A DNA stretch of 64,000 bases, taken from positions 1-64,000 of the forward strand of contig NZ_KB907226.1 of NCBI RefSeq assembly GCF_000381885.1, written 5' to 3'. A program made the position numbers and the translations under genes. Source of the stretch: Actinomadura atramentaria DSM 43919 (lineage in GTDB: Bacteria > Actinomycetota > Actinomycetes > Streptosporangiales > Streptosporangiaceae). Under the pieces are notes generated by a model. That model was not told where the DNA came from, searched no databases, and saw only the letters and a program-made list of their open reading frames with translations. Shown one piece after another: positions 17,428 to 25,852 of the stretch; position 1 is the stretch's first letter; the number at the start of each line of letters is the position of its first letter.

Positions 17428-18218
17428 CGCTCTCCTTCCGACAGGACGCCGAGGGTCTCGAAGACGCCCCGGATCTCGCCGACCAGGTCGCCGAACTCGC
17501 GTCCGGCGCGCGCCGACAGGTGCCGGGGCCGCGCCAGCGGGACGCGGAACTCGGCGGCGATGCGCGCGGGCCGGGGCGAGAACACCAGGACGCGGTCGGC
17601 GAGGAACACGGCCTCGTCGATGCTGTGGGTGACGAACACGACCGTCTTGCGGCGCTCCATCCAGAGCCGCTGCAGGTCGATCTGGATCTGGTCGCGGGTG
17701 AGGGCGTCCAGCGCGCCGAACGGCTCGTCCATGACGAGGATGTCGGGATCGTGCAGCAGGGCGCGGCACAGGGACACGCGCTGCTGCATTCCGCCGGACA
17801 GCTCGTCGGGGTAGCGGCCCTCGAAGCCCTTCAGCCCGACGGACGCGAGCAGTTCGCGGGCGCGCGCCTCCGACTCGGCCTTGGGGGCCTTGCGGACCTC
17901 GGCCTGCAGCAGCACGTTCTGCAGCGCGGTCCGCCAGGGCAGCAGCTCGGCGTTCTGGAAGACGATGCCCGCGTCGGTGTACGGCGCGAGGATCGGCGTC
18001 CCGTCGACCCGGACCTGCCCGGACGTCGGCTGCGTCAGCCCGGCGAGCGCCATGAGCAGGGTGCTCTTGCCGCAGCCGGACGGCCCGACGATCGCCAGGA
18101 ACTCGCCGCGCTCCAACTGGAACGACATCTCGTTCACGGCCGTGACGACGCTGCCGCCGGTGTCGAACGACTTGGTGAACCGGTCGAACTCGACGAAGGG
18201 AGTGGTGGTCGCCGCCAT
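17424..18218 (-). CDS. ABC transporter ATP-binding protein (SsuB/TauB type)
   Basis: This 264-residue ATPase has Walker A GPSGCGKST at residues 45-53, a Q-loop (FQNAELLPWR), the signature LSGGMQQR, Walker B ILVMDEP and the switch histidine in FVTHSIDEA. The pattern is that of the nitrate/sulfonate/taurine importer ATPases. The ATG at 18218 lies two bases beyond the stop of the binding-protein gene. An alternative GTG at 18224 would overlap that stop and give two more residues. The ribosome binding site is weak, consistent with coupling. Confidence 0.9.
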   Translation of the reverse strand: MAATTTPFVEFDRFTKSFDTGGSVVTAVNEMSFQLERGEFLAIVGPSGCGKSTLLMALAGLTQPTSGQVRVDGTPILAPYTDAGIVFQNAELLPWRTALQNVLLQAEVRKAPKAESEARARELLASVGLKGFEGRYPDELSGGMQQRVSLCRALLHDPDILVMDEPFGALDALTRDQIQIDLQRLWMERRKTVVFVTHSIDEAVFLADRVLVFSPRPARIAAEFRVPLARPRHLSARAGREFGDLVGEIRGVFETLGVLSEGER

Positions 18219-18220
18219 AA

Positions 18221-19291
18221 TCACGCGTTCCCGAGGGTGTCGGTGCAGCCGGTCAGGAACTTGTTGCTGGCCACGTCGGCGGGCTTGAGCTTGCCGCCCG
18301 CGACGCCGCCGTACTGCTCCATGACCTTGATCGTGCTGTTCCAGTCCTGCTCGGACGTGCAGCCGAACGGCTGGTCCTTGGTGCGGTCGGTGGTCAGCAG
18401 CTTGGCCGACGCCTCCCACTGCTGCTTCACGACCGGCTTGGACAGCGTGCTGGTCTTGACGAACTTGAAGAACGACTCGACGGCCGCGTCCGTGTTGGAG
18501 TTCGCGGCCTGCACCGCCTCGGCGGTCGCGGCGAGGAACTTCTTGACGGTCTCCGGGTGCTCCTTGGCGTACTTGTCGGACGTCACGATCCCGGAGCTGA
18601 GGACGTCCAGACCCGCGTCCGCGTAGCTGAGCACGCTCAGGTCGCAGTTGCACTTGACCTTCATGTTCGGCTCGGTGACGTTCAGCAGGCCGAAGGTGAA
18701 CTGGGTCTTGCCCTGGACGAACAGGCTGTCGCGCGTCGGCACGTCGACCTTGTTGAGCTTGACCGAGTCCGGGTCGAGCCCGCTGGCCTTGGCGAACGCG
18801 GGGAACACCGTCTCGGCGGCGGACCCGGCGGTGAACCCGGCGGTCTTGCCCGCGAGGTCCTTGGCGGTGCGGATGCCCGAGTCCGACCGGGTGAAGATCG
18901 CCAGCGGCGACCGCTGGACCATCCCGGCCACCATCTGGACCGGCACGCCCTTGCCCGCGGCCTGCACGAGCGCGCTCCCGTCGGCGTAGCCGATGTCGTC
19001 GGAGCCGTTGGCGACGGTCTGCAGCGTGGTCGTGGAGCCCTTGCCCGCGTTGAGGGTGACGTCGAGACCGTGCTTCTTGTAGATGCCCTGGTCGACGCCC
19101 GCGATCAGGGGCAGGACCGAGCCGGTGAAGAAGACGTCCGTCCGGACGTTCACCTTGGTGAGGCCGCCGGCGGACGTGTCGTCGTCGGAACCGCCGCACG
19201 CGCTCAGGGCGAGCGCCGCCGTGAGGACGATCGCGACTCCCGGCAGGACCGTCCGGCGGCGCTTGCGGAGCATTGCGAGGGGTGTGTTCAT
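18221..19291 (-). CDS. ABC transporter substrate-binding lipoprotein (NMT1/SsuA type)
   Basis: This 356-residue exported lipoprotein has a positively charged N-terminus, a hydrophobic stretch and the lipobox LSAC, with acylated Cys32. The mature protein has the two-lobe fold of the NMT1/THI5-like family (GVDQGIYKKHGLDV, ANGSDDIGYADG, DLAGKTAGFTAG). The ligand cannot be deduced; the family includes binders of sulfonates, nitrate, aromatic acids and thiamine precursors. It is the first gene of the four-gene leftward operon, with a leader of roughly 110 bases from the predicted promoter at 19411-19440. Confidence 0.9.
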   Translation of the reverse strand: MNTPLAMLRKRRRTVLPGVAIVLTAALALSACGGSDDDTSAGGLTKVNVRTDVFFTGSVLPLIAGVDQGIYKKHGLDVTLNAGKGSTTTLQTVANGSDDIGYADGSALVQAAGKGVPVQMVAGMVQRSPLAIFTRSDSGIRTAKDLAGKTAGFTAGSAAETVFPAFAKASGLDPDSVKLNKVDVPTRDSLFVQGKTQFTFGLLNVTEPNMKVKCNCDLSVLSYADAGLDVLSSGIVTSDKYAKEHPETVKKFLAATAEAVQAANSNTDAAVESFFKFVKTSTLSKPVVKQQWEASAKLLTTDRTKDQPFGCTSEQDWNSTIKVMEQYGGVAGGKLKPADVASNKFLTGCTDTLGNA

Positions 19292-19407
19292 CGTGACCTC
19301 GTTGAGAGCTTGTACGGGCGGTGCTGTACGCGGCCGTGCCGCGTCGCAGGTCCCGCCGTCCGGTCCGCGGTCCGCCGCCGGGGCGACGTCCGCATGTTCG
19401 CTTAGTT

Positions 19408-19446
19408 TAAAGTATCTTAATTCCGAATTACTTGTGTCAAGGTATC
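19408..19446 (-). promoter_or_regulatory. promoter and palindromic operator of the ABC operon, facing marR
   Basis: On the minus strand TTGACA (19440-19435) and GATACT (19416-19411) form a -35/-10 pair with an 18-base spacer. Inside the spacer lies a perfect 13-base palindrome, TAATTCCGAATTA (19418-19430). The -35 overlaps a GATACCTTG box (19446-19438) and the -10 overlaps a variant, GATACTTTA (19416-19408). The stretch is strikingly AT-rich for this genome. A MarR dimer bound here would block the promoter. Confidence 0.6.
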
Positions 19447-19497
19447 TCGCTCGCGCTAGTCTTCCGCGCGACGGACCAGCCCCTGGAGAACTGCGCG

Positions 19498-20046
19498 ATG
19501 GACGGTGCGATGGACACGGTCGAGAAGGCCCTCGACGACTGGCGGCGCGAGCGCCCCGACCTGGACCCCTCCCCGGTCGGGATCTTCGGCAGGCTGCGCC
19601 GGGTGGCCGAGATGTCCCGGCACGAGCTGGAGTCCTACCTCGGCGAGCACGGCCTGACGCCCAAGGCGTTCGACGTCCTCGCCAACCTGCGGCGCGGCGG
19701 CCCGCCCTACCGCAAGACGCCCTCGGAACTGGCCGAGTCCTCGCTGCTGTCCAGCGGCGCGATGACCGGGCGCCTCGACAGCCTGGAGCGCGCCGGCCTG
19801 ATCTGCCGCACCGCCCACCCCAGCGACCGCCGCGTCATGTTCGCCGAGCTGACCGACGCCGGGCTGGAGCTGATCGACACCCTGTTCCCGCTGCACCTGG
19901 CCAACGAGGAAGAACTGCTCGACGGCCTCACGCCCGAGCAGCGCACCCAGATCACCGACGCGCTGGTACTGCTGGAACGCGCGATGACGGCCGCCGCCGA
20001 CCGGCCGCGCACCCGCCGCCGCCGCGTCCCGAGAGCCCGCGGTTAG
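19498..20046 (+). CDS. MarR family transcriptional regulator
   Basis: This 182-residue winged-helix regulator has a dimerisation helix at the N-terminus, the recognition region SELAESSLLSSGAMTGRLDSLERAGLI, and the wing with the conserved DRRVMFAELTDAG. MarR proteins usually repress a divergent operon until a small, often aromatic, ligand binds. ATG at 19498 has GGAGAA eight bases upstream; ATG at 19510 is an alternative. It is divergent from the ABC importer operon and shares its 206-base control region. Its stop codon overlaps that of the DUF3515 gene on the other strand. It may also control the 664-2782 operon, which carries the same box. Confidence 0.85.
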   Translation: MDGAMDTVEKALDDWRRERPDLDPSPVGIFGRLRRVAEMSRHELESYLGEHGLTPKAFDVLANLRRGGPPYRKTPSELAESSLLSSGAMTGRLDSLERAGLICRTAHPSDRRVMFAELTDAGLELIDTLFPLHLANEEELLDGLTPEQRTQITDALVLLERAMTAAADRPRTRRRRVPRARG

Positions 20047-20594
20047 ATCTGGCCTTCGGGCTTGGCGGGGATCGTCTTGGTGATCTCGTCGCCCAGCTCG
20101 ATGAGGACGTCGCCGGGCGGCGCGTACTTCGGCGGGATCGTCACCTCGACGTACGCCTGGCGGCCCACCGCCGTCCAGGTGACCGGCCGGTCCTCCGGGA
20201 CGCCGAACCAGTCGACGCCGTTGACGGTCTGGAGCTGCGACGTCGGCCGCAGCCCCGCCGGGAGCGGCACCCCGCAGCGCAGCGCGATGGCGGGCGAGCC
20301 CCACGCCGCCGTCAGCGGCGAGTCGGGGGAGACGTCCCGGGCGTGCTGCCCGTGGACGGTCGCCGGAAGCCGCAGCCCCCGGCACAGCCGGGCCGTGGCC
20401 GCGTCCGGCGTCGGCGCGGCGACCCGCACCGAGCCCTCCCCGCAGCCGACGAGTACCGCGGCGGCCGCGGCCAGCGCCGCGGCGGCCCGGAACGCGCGCT
20501 CAGACGCGGACGATCGGGCAGGTGAGAGTGCGCGTGATGCCCTCGATCCGCTGGATGCGCGCGACGACGAGCCTGCCCAGTTCGTCCACATCAC
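20043..20594 (-). CDS. DUF3515 family lipoprotein
   Basis: This is a small exported protein of the actinobacterial DUF3515 family, of unknown function, commonly found next to thiL. A hydrophobic stretch ends in the lipobox LVGC. The mature part has two further cysteines (ARLCRGL, ALRCGVP) and WFGVPEDRPVTW. The start is a problem: no ATG, GTG or TTG lies just before the signal peptide. The only standard starts are ATG at 20594 or 20591, which overlap the end of the Lrp-like gene by about 90 bases and add a Ser-rich tail. A CTG start near the signal peptide is possible. Confidence 0.7.
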   Translation of the reverse strand: MMWTNWAGSSSRASSGSRASRALSPARSSASERAFRAAAALAAAAAVLVGCGEGSVRVAAPTPDAATARLCRGLRLPATVHGQHARDVSPDSPLTAAWGSPAIALRCGVPLPAGLRPTSQLQTVNGVDWFGVPEDRPVTWTAVGRQAYVEVTIPPKYAPPGDVLIELGDEITKTIPAKPEGQI

Positions 20595-20733
20595 GGGCCT
20601 CCGCTCGCACGATCACGTCATAGGGGCCGGTCACGTCCTCCGCCTTCGTGACGCCCGCGACTCCGGAGATCTGGTCGGCGACCTCGGCCGCCTTGCCCAC
20701 CTCGGTCTGGATGAGGATGTAGGCCCGCACCAT
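20500..20733 (-). CDS. Lrp/AsnC ligand-binding domain protein
   Basis: This 77-residue protein is a stand-alone RAM (regulation of amino acid metabolism) domain: MVRAYILIQTEVGKAAEV, GPYDVIVRAEARDVDELGRL, then ITRTLTCPIVRV. It lacks the DNA-binding half of Lrp, so it probably assembles as a ligand-binding ring or modifies full-length Lrp proteins. ATG is preceded by GGGGAGGACGTG. It is divergent from thiL and upstream of the DUF3515 gene, an arrangement common in actinomycetes. Confidence 0.85.
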   Translation of the reverse strand: MVRAYILIQTEVGKAAEVADQISGVAGVTKAEDVTGPYDVIVRAEARDVDELGRLVVARIQRIEGITRTLTCPIVRV

Positions 20734-20851
20734 CACGTCCTCCCCGGGCGGAGAAAATGCCGTCGAGCGGTCACCGTATCGTGTTGAGCGCCGCTGTCGA
20801 CCCCCGGGTCGCGGGGGTTCTGTTACCGGTGCGGAGGCGGGGGGCGGGCGG

Positions 20852-21778
20852 GTGTCGACGGGCGCGGTCGGGTCGCTGGGCGAGTTCGCGCTGATCAGAC
20901 GGCTGACGCGGCGGCTCCCGCCGGGACCGGCCGTCCCGCTCGGACCGGGCGACGACGCGGCGGTCGTCGCCGCCCCGGACGGCCGGGTCGTCGCCACCAC
21001 GGACCTGCTGGTCGAGGGCCGCCACTTCCGCCGCGACTGGTCCGGCCCCGCTGACATCGGCCGCAAGGCCGCCGCGCAGAACCTCGCGGACGTCGTCGCG
21101 ATGGGCGCGGCCCCGACCGCGCTGCTCGTCGGACTGGCGCTGCCGCCCGAGACGCCGGTCGCCTGGGTCGAGGAGCTGTACGACGGGCTCGCCGCCGAGT
21201 GCGCGGCCGCGGGCGCGTCCGTCGCGGGCGGCGACGTCGTGCGCGCGCCCGCCGTCACGCTCGCGATCACCGCGCTCGGCGACCTGCGCGGCGCGCCCCC
21301 GCTCACCCGCGCCGGGGCCCGGCCGGGCGACCTCGTCGCCGTCCGCGGCGAACTCGGCCGCTCCGCCGCCGGGCTGGAACTGCTGCGGCGCGGCGCGACC
21401 GGCCCGGCCGCGCTGCTCGACGCGCACCGGCGGCCCCGGCCGCCCTATGCGGCGGGCGCGGAGGCGCGGGCGGCGGGCGCGACGTCCCTCGTCGACGTCA
21501 GCGACGGCCTGGCCGCCGACCTCGGGCACATCGCGGCCGCGTCCGGCGTCCGGGTGGAGCTCGACGCGGCGGCGCTGCCCGTCCCGCCCGACCTCGGCCC
21601 GGACGGGCTGCGGCACGTCCTGACCGGCGGCGAGGACCACGGGTTCGCCGCCACGTTCCCGCCCGGCCGCGCGCCCGCGTCGTGGACGGTCGTCGGCCGC
21701 GTCGCGGCGGGGGAGCCGGGCGTGCTGGTGGACGGGCGTCCGGTGGCGGCCGGGGGATGGGATCATTTCGCTGAATAG
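20852..21778 (+). CDS. thiL: thiamine-monophosphate kinase
   Basis: ThiL phosphorylates thiamine monophosphate to the active cofactor thiamine diphosphate. The 308-residue protein has the family motifs GPGDDAAVV (ATP and Mg binding), TTDLLVEGRHF, AQNLADVVAMGA, GGDVV, DVSDGLAADLGHI and GGEDHGF. Length is normal. The GTG start follows a G-rich stretch. thiD lies about 0.8 kb downstream, so two thiamine-pathway kinases are nearly adjacent, separated only by a membrane protein gene. Confidence 0.93.
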   Translation: MSTGAVGSLGEFALIRRLTRRLPPGPAVPLGPGDDAAVVAAPDGRVVATTDLLVEGRHFRRDWSGPADIGRKAAAQNLADVVAMGAAPTALLVGLALPPETPVAWVEELYDGLAAECAAAGASVAGGDVVRAPAVTLAITALGDLRGAPPLTRAGARPGDLVAVRGELGRSAAGLELLRRGATGPAALLDAHRRPRPPYAAGAEARAAGATSLVDVSDGLAADLGHIAAASGVRVELDAAALPVPPDLGPDGLRHVLTGGEDHGFAATFPPGRAPASWTVVGRVAAGEPGVLVDGRPVAAGGWDHFAE

Positions 21779-21900
21779 CGCAGATAACGGGACATCGACG
21801 GGGGTATACGGCGGACAGCACGGCGGCGCGCGCGATTCCCCAACCGGTAGGCACGGTTGAGGACGCTTTGGTATACATCCTCTGATCGAAGAGGGACGGG

Positions 21901-22506
21901 ATGGGACGACACACCAGACTCCAGGAGCCGGATGACGAACCGGCGTCCGGCGTCGGCGGCCTCCCCGGCCCGGGCACCCCGGTGACCGGCCCGGCCGACC
22001 CCGCGCCCGCCCCGGCGAAGCGGCGGCTGCGCGTCCCCGTCCCGCTGCTCCCGATCTTCGCGCTGGTCGTCGCGATCGGCGTCGTCTCCTACGCGTTCAG
22101 CACCCAGCAGATCTCCCTCAACTTCGCCGCGCCCGCCCGCGAGCCGCACGCCGAGGGCGTCCGCGACAGCCAGGTCTCACGGCACGGGAAACAGGGCGGG
22201 CTGACCGTCGCGTTCCGCCTCGTCGAGCGGCGGACGGCCGGGTTCACCGCCAGCGTCACCGTCGCCAACCGGGGCGCCGAGCCCGTCGCGCGCTGGTCGC
22301 TGGCGTTCGTCATCCCGCACGCGCGCGTCCTGTCGGCGACGGGCGCGGAGGTCGTGGAGACCGGGCGGCGCGGCTGGGTCCGCAGCCCGAAGGGCTCGCC
22401 CGCGCTGGAGCCGGGGGAGTCGGTGAAGGTCGTCTTCCGCGCGTCGGGGAAGGCCGCCGGCCCCTCGGCGTGCGTGATCAACCGGGTCGCCTGCACCCGG
22501 GCCTGA
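21901..22506 (+). CDS. membrane-anchored protein with CBM2-like domain
   Basis: This 201-residue protein has a Pro/Gly-rich cytoplasmic N-terminus, one membrane segment at about residues 47-64 and an external domain. The external part resembles a cellulose-binding CBM2 fold: VTVANRGAEPVARWSLAFVI, a GWV segment, LEPGESVKVVFRASG and a terminal pair of cysteines (SACVINRVAC) that could form the family disulfide. The role is unknown; it may bind wall or extracellular glycan. ATG follows AGAGGGACGGG. The 122-base upstream gap has two GTATAC hexamers (21804 and 21871) and no convincing promoter. Confidence 0.65.
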   Translation: MGRHTRLQEPDDEPASGVGGLPGPGTPVTGPADPAPAPAKRRLRVPVPLLPIFALVVAIGVVSYAFSTQQISLNFAAPAREPHAEGVRDSQVSRHGKQGGLTVAFRLVERRTAGFTASVTVANRGAEPVARWSLAFVIPHARVLSATGAEVVETGRRGWVRSPKGSPALEPGESVKVVFRASGKAAGPSACVINRVACTRA

Positions 22507-22544
22507 GTCGGGCATTCCGCCCGGACGCCCGTAAGGTGGGTGCC

Positions 22545-23357
<813 letters not shown>

Positions 23358-23468
23358 GCGGTGCCGGGCCGGCCGCGCTCACCGGACGACGGACCCCGCC
23401 GGTAACCTCCCGATCCATGCCATGATGCCCCCGGGCCGGACGGACCGGCCGGGAAGGCGGGTGCCGGA

Positions 23469-23720
23469 GTGGCGGCAGTACTCGGACGCGGCGGCGCCCC
23501 CGAACCCGAGCCCGCGGAGCGCCCCGCCTCGACGCGCTCGACGCGGATCGCCGCGATCGTCCTGGCCGTGCTGCTGATCGGCTGCGCCACCGTCTTCGCC
23601 CTGCTCGCCCGCGACGCGGGCCTCGGCCGGGGCAGCGGGCCCGCGCCCGCCAAGGTCACCCCGCAGCCCGTCCGCGACGCGCCCGGCGTCCGGCTCGTCT
23701 CCGACGTCACCGCCCGCTGA
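23469..23720 (+). CDS. small single-pass membrane protein of unknown function
   Basis: This is an 83-residue protein. Residues 1-24 are polar and Pro/Glu-rich, about 25-46 form a membrane helix (IAAIVLAVLLIGCATVFALL), and the tail is Pro/Val-rich and external. GTG at 23469 follows GGAAGG at a reasonable distance. I do not recognise the family. The gene lies between thiD and a two-way hairpin terminator and is probably the last gene of the thiD transcript. Confidence 0.55.
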   Translation: MAAVLGRGGAPEPEPAERPASTRSTRIAAIVLAVLLIGCATVFALLARDAGLGRGSGPAPAKVTPQPVRDAPGVRLVSDVTAR

Positions 23721-23730
23721 GAACGCGAAA

Positions 23731-23763
23731 GACCGGCCCGGCGGCACAGCCGCGGGGCCGGTC
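23731..23763. terminator. bidirectional hairpin between convergent genes
   Basis: GACCGGCCC (23731-23739) pairs perfectly with 23755-23763, with an inner GCGG/CCGC stem. It sits between the stop codons of the small membrane protein and rpmB. There is no T-tract, so it is a hairpin-only terminator, common in actinomycetes. Confidence 0.6.
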
Positions 23764-23779
23764 GAACGTCGGGGGACGC

Positions 23780-23974
23780 CTAGACGGTCGGCTTGACGAC
23801 CTTGCCCGCCTTGATGCACGACGTGCAGGCGTTGATGCGCTTGGTCCCGCCGTTCACGACGGCGCGCACGCGCTGGATGTTGGGGTTCCAGCGGCGCGGG
23901 GTGCGGCGGTGCGAGTGGGAGACGCGCATGCCGAAACCGGGTCCCTTGCCGCAGACGTCGCAAACGGAAGCCAC
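23780..23974 (-). CDS. rpmB: 50S ribosomal protein L28
   Basis: This is a 64-residue L28. It is the zinc-binding (C+) form, with two CxxC pairs: CDVC near residue 5 and CTSC near residue 53. The core GFGMRVSHSHRRTPRRWNPN is diagnostic. GTG at 23974 is chosen because the family begins at this point (MASVCDVC) and TTGGAG lies upstream. In actinobacteria C+ ribosomal proteins are replaced by C- paralogues under zinc starvation; no C- paralogue is in this window. Confidence 0.93.
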   Translation of the reverse strand: MASVCDVCGKGPGFGMRVSHSHRRTPRRWNPNIQRVRAVVNGGTKRINACTSCIKAGKVVKPTV

Positions 23975-24216
23975 GGGAAACTCCAAGTGGGTGTCGGTGC
24001 TGAAACGGAGCGCCCCGCAGAGCCGGACCCGGGAAGGGGGCGGCCGGAGCGCTCGCTGAACTTCGCCTCACGCGAGGCAAAGGCCAGACTAGCCGACCGC
24101 GGGTCCGGGACGCGAATCGGCGCGAGCCGTTCCCAACACCCCGTCCCGCGCGGTACAGAGAAGGACGCCGGGGTACGCGAGCCCATCGCGGGCGCGGCGA
24201 CGTGAGGGGAGCGGGC

Positions 24217-25827
24217 GTGGACGACGGGCTCGGCGGTCTCGACCTTCTCGACGGGGCGGCGGTGCGGCGCTGGTGCCGGCTCGCCGCCGACGCCCTCGGC
24301 GGCGTCCGGCACGACCTGGACGCCCTCAACGTCTTCCCCGTCCCGGACGGCGACACCGGCACCAACCTGCACTTCACCGCCCTCGGCGCGGCCGACGCCG
24401 TCGCGGGCGCGCCGCCCGGCGCGCCCGCCGCCGAGGTCTGGCGGGCGCTCGCGCGCGGCGCGCTGCTCGGCGCGCGGGGCAACTCCGGCGTCATCCTCAG
24501 CCAGGTCCTGCGCGGCCTGGCCGACCGCCTGGCCGACGGGCCCGCGGACGGCGCGGGCCTGGTCGCCGCCCTCGCGCACGCCGCCGGGCTCGCCCGCCGC
24601 TCCGTCGAGCACCCGGTGGACGGGACGATCCTCAGCGTCCTCGCGGCCGCCGCGACGGCCGCCGCCGCGACCCCGCCGCCCGCCCGGCTGCCCGCCGTCG
24701 TCCGCGCCGCCGCCGGGGGCGCGCGCGAGGCGCTGCGCGCCACCCCCGCGCAGCTCGACGTCCTCGCGGCCGCGGGCGTCGTGGACGCGGGCGCGGCCGG
24801 GCTCTGCGTCGTCCTGGACGCCCTCGCCGCCGTCGTCACCGACGAGTACCCCGAGCGCTACGAGGTCCCCGGCCGCCTCCCCGCCGCGCCCGCCGCCGAA
24901 CCGGCGCCGCCCGCGCCGCGCGGCCCCGGCTACGAGGTCATGTACCTGCTCGACGCCGCCGACGCCGCCGTCCCGCGCCTCCGCGAGACCCTCGACGGCC
25001 TCGGGGACTCCCTCGTCGTCGTCGGCGGCGACGGCCTGTGGAACGTCCACGTCCACGTGGACGACGCCGGGGCCGCGATCGAGGCGGGCCTGGCGGCGGG
25101 CCGCCCGCACCGCATCCGCGTCACCTCGCTGCACGCCCCGCCGCCCGACGAGGACGACCGCCCGCACAGCGGCCGCGCCGTCGTCGCCGTCACCGCCGCC
25201 GGGGGACTGGCCGCCCTGTTCGAGAGCTGCGGCGCGCGCGTCGTCCGCCGCGAGCCCGGCGCGGTCCCGCCGCTGGCCGTCCTCGCCGAGGCGATCCTGG
25301 CGGCGGGCGACGAGGTCGCCGTCCTGCCCAACGAGCCGGAGGTCCTCGCCCTCGCCGAGGCCGCCGCCGAACGCGCCCGCGACGCCGGGGCGCGCATCGC
25401 CGTCGTCCCCACGAAGGCGTCCGTGCAGGGCATCGCGGCCCTCGCCGTCCACGACCCGCTGCGCCGCTTCGGCGAGGACGTCATCGCGATGACCCGCGCG
25501 GCGGGCGCGACCCGCTTCGCCCACCTCCAGGTCGCCGCGCAGGAGGCGGTGACCAGCGCGGGCCTGTGCCGGCCCGGCGACGTCCTCGGGCTCATCGACG
25601 GCGACGTCGCGCTGATCGAGTCCGGCCAGCTCCCGGCGGCGCGCCGCGTCCTGGACCGGCTGCTGTCGGGCGGCGGCGAGCTGGTCACGCTCATCGGCGG
25701 CGCGCACGCCGACGACGCCCTCGTCGCGTCCGTCGAGAAGTACCTGCGCGAGCAGCACCCCGACGTCGAGGTCGGCGTCTACGACGGCGGCCAGGTCCTC
25801 TATCCGCTCCTCATCGGCGTGGAATGA
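24217..25827 (+). CDS. DAK2 domain fatty-acid kinase-like protein (FakA/YloV family)
   Basis: This 536-residue protein joins an N-terminal DhaL/DAK2 kinase domain to a C-terminal FakA domain. The metal and nucleotide site DGDTGTN has Asp44 and Asp46, followed by GARGNSGVILSQ. In Firmicutes FakA phosphorylates fatty acids bound to FakB (DegV). No degV gene is in this window, so the partner is elsewhere or the role differs. GTG at 24217 has AGGGGAG six bases upstream; a GTG at 24202 is less well placed. It lies directly before recG, the standard actinobacterial order. Confidence 0.85.
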   Translation: MDDGLGGLDLLDGAAVRRWCRLAADALGGVRHDLDALNVFPVPDGDTGTNLHFTALGAADAVAGAPPGAPAAEVWRALARGALLGARGNSGVILSQVLRGLADRLADGPADGAGLVAALAHAAGLARRSVEHPVDGTILSVLAAAATAAAATPPPARLPAVVRAAAGGAREALRATPAQLDVLAAAGVVDAGAAGLCVVLDALAAVVTDEYPERYEVPGRLPAAPAAEPAPPAPRGPGYEVMYLLDAADAAVPRLRETLDGLGDSLVVVGGDGLWNVHVHVDDAGAAIEAGLAAGRPHRIRVTSLHAPPPDEDDRPHSGRAVVAVTAAGGLAALFESCGARVVRREPGAVPPLAVLAEAILAAGDEVAVLPNEPEVLALAEAAAERARDAGARIAVVPTKASVQGIAALAVHDPLRRFGEDVIAMTRAAGATRFAHLQVAAQEAVTSAGLCRPGDVLGLIDGDVALIESGQLPAARRVLDRLLSGGGELVTLIGGAHADDALVASVEKYLREQHPDVEVGVYDGGQVLYPLLIGVE

Positions 25828-25852
25828 GCCGGTGTCCCCGGCATGGGCTTGA

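Noticed and set aside
21804..21876. Two GTATAC hexamers upstream of the CBM2-like gene as an operator pair
   Set aside because: The hexamers are short, 67 bases apart and share no flanking sequence.
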